From Erpobdella octoculata (lineage: Eukaryota; Annelida; Clitellata; Hirudinida; Erpobdellidae), in NCBI GenBank assembly GCA_963978895.1, contig OZ022245.1:4740509-4804508 (forward strand): DNA of 64,000 bases, read 5' to 3'. The notes below the pieces were generated by a model. It ran no database searches. It was given only the letters and a program-made list of their open reading frames with translations, and had not been told where the DNA came from. Position 1 is the first letter of the stretch. Each line of letters starts with the position of its first letter. Both the position numbers and the translations under genes were made by a program. Below are positions 28,075 to 40,315 of this stretch, piece after piece.

Positions 28075-31000
28075 ACATGCAAAAGTAAAAGCCAAAAAAC
28101 AACATCCTGAAGACAAAATATCTTTGATGAATATGAGAGATGAGTATGATGAAGCTGCAAATAGTTCAATCATCACAGTCAATGCAAATGCCGAAAAAGA
28201 AAAAAATAGAAAAGATGCTTCGAGTAATTCTCATGTTATTTTTAATTGTTGCTGAAATGTGATTTCTTAACATGAATGTGCTGTTTTTCTTTTTATCATC
28301 AATGTGCATTTTTGACTAGCGCTATGTTTTAAGTATCATTAAGACACTTGAATGATGTAAAGTCTTTGATAAATAAGTAATTATTTTTAATATATTAATT
28401 TGATTACTTTTTTTTATACAAGAATCAATTTTAAAAGTGGATTCTAGCGAGCAACCAGCCATACAAACTAAAGCTAAATCATTTACAGAATCAAATGTGG
28501 TTTGTTATTTTACACTTAATTATAAATCAAAGATAGTGTTTAACAAACTGAATGTTTTAATTAATGATGTGCTTCTTGTGTTTCACATATCCCATCTCCA
28601 TCTATCCGACAATTAACTTCCTACGAAATGTTTAGTGACCCAAAAATTGTTTAGTCCTCCATAATGCACCCTCTTATGTAAATCATAAATGGTTAAGTGA
28701 AACTTTGGTCAAAAACTCCTTATGCATGAGAACTTTTCAGGGTCAATGTGGAGAAAACATAGAAATAGCAAAAAAATTGAACATTTAAAAATAAATAATG
28801 GCAAAGAATAGTAATAAATCATTGATATTTTTAATGGAAAATGAACATAAGAGTTATATGCATAGTTATTTTTAGATTTTAATGAGTCAATTTCCATATC
28901 TTTGCAGAGTGGAGTCACTAAAGAGAGAAAGAAGAAAAAGAAAACTAAACAGACTAAAGAAGGTTTTATGTTAATTTAACTCACTATGATTTGGTGGCTG
29001 GTAGTTTATTAATAGATAGAACATTTATAATATTTGTTTAATCGCTCACTGTTGTAGAAAATGTATTCGACATTTCATTCTTTTTTACATGCTTTCATTA
29101 ACTTTCACTTGTCCGGATGTCCATGGGATGTCTGCGACGTTTTGAAGCTCGGGAGATCATTATAAAATTAACCAACTTTAAAAAAATTTGAAGTTTAATT
29201 TAACAAAAATAACTATAACAAAAATTAAGAAGCAAAAACTGTTAAAAAATAATTCAAAGATGCATATGATAATGACAACAAAAATTTTCCTCGTCATAGT
29301 AACTACAAACATTTTTTGTTTACTATTCGCCTGTATAATAATTTCACGATACGTGTTGCTGTTAAATTTTTCAGCTATGGCAAAAACATGTAATTAATTT
29401 CTTAAATTAATTTTCACTTGTTTATCTAGCTTCTATTGATGAAGAAAAAGTTTTTTCTGATGATGGACATGTCATGCAGGTAAGTAAGCATGTTCATCCA
29501 ACCATGTTGTATACGTGTCTGTCATTGTCACCATCAGCATCATCACTGTTACATTTATACAGGTCATAGTTCATAGAACTGATAGGTTAAAGTTCAACAA
29601 TCTTATGTCTCATCCAGTGGTCAGAGTAAGTTTGATAGATGTATCAACTGGAAACTATGTTGCCAAGTCAGACAAGTAAGTCCGATGTAGTCGATTCGTG
29701 AATGAGTTTGTTGTTGTTGTTGTTCCAATCATAAATATGATCGTCATCATCATCTTTCTTTTCATCGTTTGCACTTTATATAAAAATTAACGTTACTTCA
29801 TAATTATTTTTATTTACACCATCAAATAAATTATTATTGTTAACATTTATTTGTGCAATGTTCTTCGGATGTTTGGCTTCAGAAATCGTCCAGTGATATC
29901 GAGGTATGAAACAACCAATGACAAGCTAGATTACATCCAGCCTGTCCTAACATTTCCTTTTGACTTCAGAAACAATCAGTGAGTCTGTTTGTAGCTGAGT
30001 TGTTAAGCTGTCATAAATTCATGCTGAAGCCTATAAAAGTACAGTTATTAGGTTTGTACACATCAACTTTGGGCAAGATTGAATGCAGATCTAGATAAAA
30101 TTTAAAATACTATTTTATTTAAAAAAATGGCAACATTCTAACTTTAGTGATCCTAAATGATTAATCATTATTAAATGATTTAATAATTAAATTAAAATCA
30201 ATCGATTCAATTGCATTCCATTGAAATTCTTTTATTATTTTGTTTTATTAAAAATGGTGTGTAACAATTAATTTATCAACTTATGTTGACAGAATGCATT
30301 GTCTTAGCATTCTACGAAAATAAAAATAGTACCAACCGGCCGATACTAATTTTCGGCCGATACCGATTGTGAGACGTCAGATACGGATAACAAGCAGATT
30401 ATTGGCGTACCTATATTTTTATAATTTCATCTTTATTTTCCAGATCGATAGTTCCAGTGTGGGAAGATTTCATATTTATTAACGAAGCTTTCAATCATTT
30501 CCTCAGACCAGAATCAAAAGTTGTTGTCTTTTTTGAGGTTGTTTTAGATTTTTTGTTATATAAATGAATCTAATTATTTCAGATTTATTTTTTATTAAAG
30601 ATTTATTTCAAAGTTTAATTTTTTTCTATGTTGATTTCTTAATATTGTTTAATAAATATTAACATGAATTTTTTTTTTTTAGAAGTTGCTGCCATCATTA
30701 TTTTCATCCTAATTTGTTTTGTTATAAATCTATTTATAATATATTATAATTAGGGCTGTCATAGTTAAAGCAATAAAACGCATTAAACGCGCTAATAAAT
30801 TAATGCAAGTTGAGAATTTAACGCATAATTATAATTTGATAATTTTATTTTAATAATTTTAGGAACACACACACATATCTGCTTTCATAGATATCTATGC
30901 CAGCTTCATTGAGCAGTCTTTATATGATTTGCAAAATCTGTATTGGAAGTTAATTGTTATGCCAGATGTCTCAATTAATAGCGATGACATGACTAACTAA

Positions 31001-34000
31001 TGCTAGATGTAGCGTACTATGTGTATGACTGTGAGATGTGTATGTTGGTTGGTCAGTTGTTTGTGTACATACGTAGTGTTCAGTTATTAAACTAGAAGTT
31101 TTGGTTAATAAAATATTTTGCTACAACCCCTAGTTTGTTAATATAACTCTTCAAATAGTGACAGAGTATTCTAGAATATTGAATGGACAACCAATTTGCA
31201 TTTACCTCAATCTACTTAAAAATTTACCGTGATGTCGAAGTTGCTAATCGGAGTGTTTAGTTTTACCTTTCACACATCTCTTGTTATCACAACTTTGACA
31301 GCGAGATTAATTGCTCGATTTAGATTAAAAATTTTAATCATGCAATTAATTTCATTAAAAATTTTAATCGTGTGTCAGTGTCATCCCTTATTATAATATA
31401 ATATTATTCATATGATAAATTTTCAATATTATGAGTGTTATCAATATTTGTATCATCATAATTTTCCTTATTTTCAACATTTTTATCAATATAATTATCT
31501 TTATATTTCTTATTTAGCTGATGGATTTCGTTGATGCCAAACATGTCAACAGCCAGGCACAGTATAAGCAAGGGTGGTTCACAATAGCATGGGGGTTCCT
31601 ACAAGTTGGTTGCTATTGCATTGTTACATTACACACACGCACCCACCCGAACACACACATACACACAAACACACACTCATAAATGCTCACGTTCATTGCA
31701 CATGTTTATATGAAATGACCATTATACAGCTGGTGGGATCAAATGGAGCAAGCAACTGGGGTAGGAAAGCGAGACTTCAATTGTACAAAGAACCGCAAAG
31801 TCTTGTTCGATCGGCCGATAATAATCCCGCAGTTCCGGAGGTTGGAATAAAAAAAAATATTTAATCTCAATAATGAAGTATATTATTATTACAAATTATA
31901 TTATTTGTCAAGGCTTTTGAAAATGTGCTACTGATGCTTTCTAATTTTCACATTTTTATTATTATAGGTTATTGAAAAATTAATCAATAATATTTTAAAT
32001 TATGAAACAATTCCATTTAAACTCGATATTAACTACAAGCTGAACTTGTGTAATCTTAAATATAGCATTCATTATTGTTTTATTGCAGGTTTTTTCTTGG
32101 TGGTCTTCAAATGCAAGGGAGGCCTACCCGTCTACTTTGTATGTCACAATAAATAAGGTCAAGGTTGTTAACGAGGTCACACCCTCCCTCAGGTCATTGT
32201 TTCCTCTCCAGGAGGTTCGTTATTGGCTGTCGTCAAAATTTAAAATTACGGTTTGAAACACAAATGTAAGCTATTTAAAAAACTACAGGAGGCTGGTAAT
32301 AAATCATCGATCGACCAATCAAAGTTTGTCACGCCGTCTTCTTCCTCTGAGCATGCAACTGCTTCTAGTAATTCCGGTTGGGATTTTTTTTTCAATTTAT
32401 CATAATATATTATAATTTCCTGCTTTATTTAAACATCATCACATTCATCGAGCTTATTTTTGGTTTATTAGGCTATTATAATTATTGTAATTATAATTAT
32501 TATTATTATTATAATGAACCTTATAATTACTACAATGAACAAGTTTTTTTTTTAACACCGGCATTCGTACAATCAGACCTTCCTTACCCGTGGTCTCGCT
32601 TGCCGGGCCAGGCTTGCAAGGTTCCGGAAAGTCCTTACAAAGTTCTTTATGGAGGTTCCATGGGGTGCTCTTTTGCTGCATTCTCAAAAAATGGAAAGTA
32701 AGAATTCATATATATATATATATATATATTTGTGATGAATTTGTTATTTAATTAGCCACTTTGGAATCATTTGTTAGACTCTTATAGTATTTGTATTGAA
32801 CGTCATTAATGTAAAGACTGAATTTAAATCAGGTTTTTAGCCTGCAGTTGTCATGACTTGGAGGGTTACCCACTTGTTATATATGAGGTTATTTTAATTC
32901 GAATTTTCTTTTAAAAATTTTATTTAATTAATAAGAACTTTCTATTGATAATTAAAATAAATACTTATTTTTAGTTTGTAAAACCTTAATAATAATAATT
33001 ATCTACTTTTGCAACTTTATCCAATCAGGTTCCATCGTTCAATTCCATTGCTACCTTTAGAGGCCACCAGGGTATTGTTTATGATTTGTGTTGGTCCAAT
33101 GATAGCTCATTCCTTGCCAGTGCTTCTGCCGATGGAAGTGTGAGGTGGGAGGAGTTATTGACCAATCAAATGATGTGATTTGTTCAGTGACTTATAAATT
33201 ATTTAACCAGTTTTTTATGTGCTGATTGTGCAATCAGAAAGTAGGTTTTTATTTTTTTTTCAGATTATGGTCAATGGAAAGTCAAGAAATTTTGTGTTCT
33301 GCATTCCACCCGTCATTTGTTTACTGTGCCCAGCTTGAACCAATCAAAAACAAACTGCTCTTAACCGGTGGCTATGATAAGCTGATAAGAGTTTGGTCAC
33401 TCTCTGTAACAACCAATGATAGCAAACCTGAAAACACCTGCAAGGTTAATGAATATTGAAATATTCAAAATATTATTATTCTTAAAATAATTAGGTTGAA
33501 CTAGATAATTAATTGACGGTTTAATAATAATTTTAGATAATTCAGGAATTAAAATTGCACGATGGTTTCATCAACTGCATAAGGTTTCACACAGATGGTT
33601 CCCGATTTTATTCCGGAGATTCGAATGGATCAATTATGGTTTGGTCTCTTACAGATCGGCATGCAACAGGTTGTATTGATGAGAGGGTTGTAGTAACGAT
33701 GGGATGGTTGTAATGATGATTGGAAGGTTGTAATGATGGATGGTTGTAATGATGATTGGATGGTTGTAATGATGTGAAGTTTGTAATGATGGGGTGGTTG
33801 TAATGATGGGATGGTTGTAATGATGATTGGATGGTTGTAATGATGGGATGGTTGTAATGATGATTGGATGGTTGTAATGATGGATGGTTGTAATGATGAT
33901 TGGATGGTTGTAATGGTTTGAAGTTTGTAATGATGGGGTGGTTGTAATGATGGGATGGTTGCAATTATCAAAGAGTTGTAATGATGGGATGGTTGTAATG

Positions 34001-37000
34001 ATTTGAAGTTTGTAATGATGGGGTGGTTGTAATGCTGGGATGGTTGTAATTATCGGAGAGTTGTAATGATGGGATGGTTGTAATGATGGGATGGTTGTAA
34101 TGATGGGATGGTTGTAATGATGGGATGGTTGTAATGATGGGAGAGTTGTAATGATGGAAGGTTGTAATGATGGAAGGTTGTAATAATGAACAATGTAACT
34201 ACTGATGATATACTTTAGGGTTTTTAATTTATCATGTCATTTTAGGTGTTAGATAAATATTAATTTTACTTCAAAATTGTTTTATTTCTAGAACCTGTTG
34301 TTTTAAAGAAAGAATTAAAAGTTGAAAGTACAAAGGTTCATTGCATCTTGCAAATTATAACTGTTGTCAACAACATCATAACCATCATCAGCATTATCAT
34401 AACATTCATTACTATCACCACCACCACAGGGTTCTTCTATAAACTTCATTGTAGCAGTTTATAATATCACCACCATCATCATCATCATCACCAACACTAC
34501 AGGGCTCCCCATAAACTTCATTATAGCAGTTTATAATACCACCACCATCATCATCATCATCGTCGTCGTCATTGTCATCATCATCATCACCATCATCATC
34601 ATCATAATAACATTAATTACTATCATCATCATCATCACCACCACAGGGCTCCCCCATAAACTTCCTCTCCATCCACCCGCACGGGCACCGGCTCCTTGTT
34701 CACTCGAGAAACAACTCCCTGCAAATTATCGACCTCAGAGTGTACGTTTAAAAAAAAAATTTTTTTTTAATATTTAAGACATATTTTGATATTCAAAAAT
34801 TTTTTGTATATTTTTTAATATTTAAGATTTTTTTAATATTTAAGATTTTTTTAATATTTAAGATTTTTTTTTATATTTTTTAATATTTAAGATTTTTTTT
34901 TATATTTTTTAATATTTAAGATTTTTTTTTATATTTTTTAATATTTAAGATTTTTTTTTATATTTTTTAATATTTAAGATTTTTTTTTATATTTTTTAAT
35001 ATTTAAGATTTTTTTAATATTTAAGATTATTTTAATAAATAAGATTTTTTCTTCTTCGATATTTATATTTTTAAATAGAAAAGTACGATAAGTTTAAAAC
35101 TTAACAATCTTTTTCTATTCTTTCTTAAGTTATTTCAAATAAACATTAAATATGTTAATTTGCATTAATAATTTCAAATCTCCAAAGGGAAGCAGTCATG
35201 CACAAACTGCTCGGTCCACTGAACATAAAAAGTAAGATCGCAAGTCTCTTCAGTCCCGATGGTTCGCTGGTCTTCTCCGGTAGCGAAGATGGAAGGGTGT
35301 ACGTCTGGTCGGCTGAGTCGGGTCGGTTTATATCGGGGGCACGTTTTATGAATTCTCTTTCGGCGTGGGAAGATTGAAAATTATTTTAAAACTACTTGTT
35401 GATTTTTATGTCAGAGAAGGTGCCGTTGAAATTTTTATTTGATTTAAAGTTATCTTCACCGATCATTACCACTCTAAGTTTCTTTGTCTAGCAAATCATA
35501 CTTTTAACATCATAAAAAGTATTGAAACGTAAAAGAGGCTGGTCAGAAATTGAATTCATGAGGTTTACTTTACTACAGGTGAACAGGTGGCTATTTATTC
35601 CAATCTTGGATTCAATGCAACCATATGTCACCTTGATTTTCATCCGTTTGATGACTACGTGGTTTTTTGTTGCCATGAATACAATCAACCAATCATCATC
35701 TACAAGCATGACCAATCAGCTTCAAGTTTGTTGATTCTATTTTCTCTGATCATACTTAGTCATGCAATTATTAAATAAATAGACTTTATTTTAAATGTTG
35801 ATACTTTTATTTGAACACTAGACACCAATCACCTCTTGATCAAAAAATCTAGCAGCCGGTTGGAGGAAGGAAATTCAATGATGTCAACCGAAACAACCAA
35901 TCGGCATCCAAGCAATATGTGGGTCGTCCAATTAAATTTTTCTTCTAATTGTTAACTATTTCAAATTTAATTCTAGGAAATTATGGAAAAAGTTTAATTT
36001 TGTATAAATTATTGACTGTAAAAGTGCTGAATTTAATTTTTCTGGTAGTTACTTTTAGGAAGTTTAATCTGTGCATAACTCTTAGGTCTAATAAGCACAA
36101 AAATCGCATAACACGGGGGTCGTATGAGGGAGGTCCTACTGTATTAATAATTATTTTGTATGCAATTTTGCACAAATTTCAGATTGTCAACCGTGAAATC
36201 GACTCTTGAAAACTTTGATTTGGCTCATCTGGCAAGGAGGCAAGCCCTGAACAATAAACTTTCTGAAGTCGTACCACCACTTGTGAGTTGTTTATTGTCT
36301 GTGGTTCCAAAGAAAATGTAACAACACTTTAAAATTAGTTTTTTATTTATTTGAAAACAAAAAGGATTCTATTCTATTAATTAGCTAAATTCGTCTGTCT
36401 GTAACTTCAACTCCGTCTTGCTTTTGCAAGCCTGGAGAAAAGAGAGGGAAAAGTTAAAAGGATCAAATTATGATCCACGATAGGAAGTACTTATGTGCTT
36501 CCAACAAAGAGCCATTACAGTCTTAAAACACCTGGTGTAAAAGACTATAAACTATTATAAAAAAATGTCCTTAACTTAATATAATTTTGGTGCTACTGCA
36601 CCTGTTTTAATGAAATTTGGCATAATGGCTTACCTACTTAGATTTTTATGCTGATTTTAAAAAAGCTATTTTTAAGATTTAAACATTTGTGCATTATTTT
36701 TTTTTCAAGCCTGTCGTCTGGCAGGCTTTGATACTAGCTAATGCATAAATTTTCCTAGTTTCTTTAAAACTAGAAAATCTAGTCTAGAAACAATTTGTAA
36801 GAAGGTCTTAAACTTAAAATGAAGAGTTATTTTCAATAGAGCATGCATAGATGAAATTGTAGTCCGTCACAATATCAAAAATATATAGATGTTTAATTAT
36901 ATTAATTAAATAAAATTCATATTTCCATTCTTTCTCAAGTTTTCCTCTAGCCTGACAGATGATGTTCACAGTTCTAATCTTGCCAACTACTTCAAATCGG

Positions 37001-38546
37001 TCTCGACAGGTTGATATAATTATAAAAAAGACAAATATGTAAATTATGAAAATATTCTTTATAACTTCTAATAAATAATTAATTTAATTCTAATTAGGGT
37101 CTAACATTGGAAGCATTGCTTACCATCCACCACAACCACAGCTAACAATAGTTGCAGAGGTCTCAATTACCTTTTATTATTCAGTTTGTTATTTCAATTA
37201 TTAAAGTTTGTTTAAACAAAAACAAAACAACTTTCTATTCATGAAGGACAAAGATGAGGTGAAGGTTCTTTTCAAACCATCAAATCTTTCTCCACACTCT
37301 AAAGAAATTGTAAGTTGGTTGACACAGTGGCGTGCCTAGCGTAGGGGCTGGGGGCGGTTCACCCCAGGCGGTACTTTTCATGGGATGGCAAATTTTTCAT
37401 AGAAAATTGTTGTAAATAAGATAAATAAGAATTAAGTTTTAGAAAATGTTTGGAAATGTACCTCTTACTACCCTCCCCCAATAATCAGCTATTTTTGGAG
37501 GCAAAAGTGTATAAAGTTTTAGAAAAAAATTTTCTTCTCTCCAATGGGAGGCAAAACATTTGGCTTACACCCTAGGTGGCACAAACCCATGCTACTACAC
37601 TGCATTAACACAGGAAATGATTCATTATAAATTTTATTGCTATCATAAGAAACACAATGATTACTTTTTGACATCACATCATACAAGTATTATTGTAGTT
37701 TTTATTATATAAAACACTTCAGCCTTTGATTAAAAGACATTTAAAAAATGTTAGATTCAAGTAATCCCCACTATTACTGTTTCATTTAATAGCAATAATC
37801 GTTTTCATTTTCAATCCAATATTAAAATCATTTTTTTATTATCTGAGGTTACTGCCGTGGAGGACTACACTGCCCAGAGATTGGACGAGTTGACATTTAA
37901 AAAAGGTGACGTCATCGTGGTTCTACACAAAGACAACGAGTTGTGGTGGATGGGCCAGCTACCGTCATCTATGAAACAGGGATTTTTTCCGACCAGTCGC
38001 GTCCAATTAAAATCAAAAGCTCCGCCTACTCCGGTCAGAACGCAGCCGGTCGTAAATCTGAGGTCGTCTTCAGTTAGCGATGGACAGGGTCAATTATTTA
38101 ATAGAGTAAAAGATAATAGTGAAAATGTACTGAAGAAAAATTCACCAATAATTAAGAGCAGTGAAGGTAAAGGTTTTCTTGACAGTTCTAGTAGCACGAC
38201 TCCTGTCAGGAACAGGGTAAGTTTTGATACTAACCAGGAGGATTCAAAAGAAGAGCATATTTCTAAAAAATTGAATGATCGCTGGGCACAGAAATCGAAC
38301 CAACCGATTTCTTCTTTTGCTCTTTCCAGCAATTCTCCACTTCCACAAAGATTTGACTCTAAACTCCGTCGAAGTTCTCGAGATTCTTTCAATGAAATCA
38401 CTGAAGAACGATTTCTTGTTGATGGTCATCAGAATGGACGCAAGTCGTCGCTAGCCACCTCAAAAGCCGACAAACCGCCGTTGCCAGTTCACAAAAATGG
38501 TGCCAGAAGAACTTCATTGCAAGGAGACCAAACAAGCGGCGTCTGA
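28075..38546 (+). CDS. AHI1: Jouberin (AHI1) orthologue: WD40 + SH3 ciliary protein (start not resolved)
   Basis: Transition-zone protein of primary cilia. I place 26 in-phase exons: 28075-28223, 28423-28496, 28908-28962, 29430-29479, 29563-29675, 29883-29978, 30444-30537, 31518-31604, 31730-31840, 32089-32214, 32289-32367, 32577-32697, 32833-32887, 33029-33144, 33264-33444, 33537-33669, 34292-34335, 34647-34741, 35188-35321, 35579-35725, 35822-35918, 36183-36282, 36940-37009, 37098-37159, 37247-37309 and 37848-38546. Together they give ~1049 aa plus an unseen N-terminus (human protein: 1196 aa). Readable landmarks: SHPVVRVSLIDVSTGNYV and FSWWSSNAREAYPSTLYVTI (conserved jouberin region); RLPGQACKVPE before the propeller; WD repeats such as GIVYDLCWSNDSSFLASASA and GGYDKLIRVWS. 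The SH3 domain is in the last exon (ALYDYT-like AVEDYTAQRLDELTF, WWMGQL, GFFPTSRV), followed by a Ser-rich tail. The early Lys-rich exons are less certain. Confidence 0.93.
30751..31389. mobile_element. hAT-type MITE in an AHI1 intron
   Basis: It starts TAGGGCTGTCA and ends TGTCATCCCTT, inverted hAT-like ends, with a perfect 8-bp direct repeat ATTATAAT on both sides (30743-30750 and 31390-31397). The internal segments rich in AAATTTTAATC near the right end are part of the element. No coding capacity. Confidence 0.8.
33670..34190. repeat. Minisatellite, GGTTGTAATGATG-type units
   Basis: About 30 units of ~17 bp in the AHI1 intron that starts right after the exon ending at 33669. Higher-order variants alternate (GATGATTGGATGG, GATGGGATGG, GAAGTTTGTAATG). 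The CNHPIIT-type open frames on the minus strand are artefacts. Confidence 0.95.
34380..34646. repeat. (ATC)n-rich tract carrying copies of an exon boundary
   Basis: (CAT/ATC) triplet repeats in the AHI1 intron before the exon at 34647. Two extra copies of the acceptor plus exon start (CACAGGGTTCTTCTATAAAC near 34426 and CTACAGGGCTCCCCATAAAC near 34497) lie within it. Confidence 0.85.
34742..35040. repeat. TTTAATATTTAAGATTT tandem repeat
   Basis: Units of ~17 to ~30 bp built from TTTAATATTTAAGATT and T-runs, in the AHI1 intron directly after the exon ending at 34741. Confidence 0.9.
36409..36565 (+). repeat. Dispersed ~170-bp repeat, copy 4
   Basis: Same family as at 7695 and 18268, with a small deletion after GCAAGCC; ends CTATAAACTATTATAA plus A residues. 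In an AHI1 intron. Confidence 0.8.
37325..37602. mobile_element. hAT-like MITE in the last AHI1 intron
   Basis: It starts CAGTGGCGTGCCTAGCG and ends GCTACTACACTG, giving short imperfect inverted ends of hAT type. The flanking 8-mers agree at 5 of 8 positions, so it is an old insertion or my boundary is slightly off. Confidence 0.55.
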
Positions 38547-38810
38547 TGTTTTTTAAATATTTTATTTCAAAAACTCAATTTATTTATTAACCATGCAGTG
38601 ATGAGTTTAAAACGTATCTGTATTATATTTATTACTTATTACTTAATTTACATATGCTATAGTTTCTGTCATAGATATATATCTATGGTTTCTGGTGCTT
38701 GTTTAATAATAATAATAAAAAACTTGGCGTATATAAAAAAAAATTTGCCATTCAATTTCGCAGTTTTCATCTTACGGCTGTTTTGAAGACAATGGCGCGA
38801 GTTGGTTGAT

Positions 38811-38877
38811 CAGAGGCGTAGCTAGGGTTTTCTGCGCCCGGGGACAACTGTCCCCCTGCCCCCTCGCTACGCCTCTG
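38811..38877. mobile_element. 67-bp hAT-type mini-MITE
   Basis: The ends CAGAGGCGTAGC and GCTACGCCTCTG are exact inverted repeats, flanked by TGGTTGAT (38803-38810) and TGGCTGAT (38878-38885): an 8-bp target duplication with one change. It lies 265 bp after the AHI1 stop codon, so it could be in its 3' UTR. Confidence 0.8.
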
Positions 38878-38899
38878 TGGCTGATGCACACATATGGTC

Positions 38900-39480
38900 A
38901 GTCCGTGAGCTTATCTGGTTTGATCGAGGTAGACGACTTGCATACCATCTGAGTTATAGGCTATAGCAGTATTCAATCGTGACCCAGATTGCAGCATCAT
39001 CCAGGTTGAGACAATTCGTGATCTTGGTGTTATCCTAGAATAGACGGTGCACTGAATATGAACGCACACGTCACATCCGTGACACGATCTTGTTTCTATC
39101 ACATACGACGTATCAGACAATTCAAACAATGTTTGAACAAACGTTGCTTACAGATTTTAATCCAGGTCCTTGTCATGTCCAGAATTGACCACTGCAAGGC
39201 GGTTCTCACCGGATTGCCGGCAATCATATTGCACCAGTACTGCGTTAACTACATTGTTTACCAATTCCAACAAGAACATAGGCGCCCGCAGAAATTTTTC
39301 CAGAGGGGGGGCAAAATTCTTATTTTTTCTTTCTTTGCCTCTTTTCTCAAATTCTCTCTCCTGTTTTTTCCCAAAGTTGTGTGGGCTCAATAACTACTAA
39401 AAATCTCGCCTTTGAGTAAGATTTTAGTTTTGATTAGGCTTGTCGCCAAATGACAGTTGTATTGCATTGCATTGTGTTGT
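38900..39480 (+). pseudogene. Non-LTR retrotransposon fragment (reverse transcriptase thumb region)
   Basis: The frame at 39058 reads NAHVTSVTRSCFYHIRRIRQ and continues LQILIQVLVMSRIDHC, typical of the LINE ORF2 region just before the AARLV motif seen at 19024. The upstream part is frame-shifted. A GC-rich piece of another element interrupts it at ~39280-39400, and the 3' tail (TCGCCTTTGAGTAAGAT) near 39407 matches the tail at 19460. Confidence 0.7.
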
Positions 39481-40315
39481 ACCAGGTCCATAATATAAAA
39501 AGTTAATGAAACACGCAAACTATAGCGGATGAGTAAAATCCCTAAAAATAATCATATCTAATTGAATAATTTAATGCAACTAAATGATTCATTGAATATT
39601 ACATTAAAATATCGATAAAAAATAGGATATGTAACATGCTGCTATAGGTTAGCTGAATTTGTAGAGTGTTAGCCTTGAAAGTTCGCTTCACACTTATTGT
39701 CTTTAAAACATGTTATCAAATATTTGAGTGGGCTAAATCGGCATATAGAAGATCAGCGCAGCCGGGCTCTGTAGGACTCCTACAGTAGGAGGCCTTCTAT
39801 AAATATTCACATTGATTGATTGATGTTTTATTTATTCTGTGCAAGTTAAAGCTAGGTCTAGGCGTTTGGAACATGTTACTGCGTGTAAAGATCTTAATAT
39901 CGTAATTTTTTGCCACATAAAGGGGAGGTCCGGACCCCCAGGATCCCCCTGTATCCGCCCCTGGTGTAAAGGCCAGAACTTCACCAGTTGAAATTCATTA
40001 ATTTACTGTTAACAAAAATTAGTAATACTGTTTAAATTTTTATTTTCGTTAATGAACGAATATCCATGATACACTTAGAAGTTTTTAGTAATTATCTTGC
40101 TGCTTAAGTGCACAGAATAATTTTTCTAGCAATTAAATTTTATCCGAAAATTCTTAACACGTCTTTTCGCCCTATTGAGTAAATGCAAAATAGCTTTTCG
40201 CTAATAATAAAAACATGTTAAGGTTCATGTTACGATGGATAAGTATTTATGCGACTGCAATTCACTTTAGAAAAAAGCAATCATCTGCTCTCTTCTCTCG
40301 GTTTTCATATCCAGA
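39481..40315. other. Spacer between AHI1 and the lipase
   Basis: AT-rich with small transposon-like scraps (GGAGGTCCGGACCCCCAGG near 39925). No gene seen; the lipase promoter should be at its right end. Confidence 0.4.

Noticed and set aside
29188..29397. 69-aa hydrophobic frame (ILVVTTNIFCLLFACIIISR-like)
   Set aside because: Within an AHI1 intron, low complexity and AT-driven; no start context or homology visible.
33608..33971. Minus-strand frames rich in HHYNHPIIT
   Set aside because: Translation of the AHI1 intron minisatellite.
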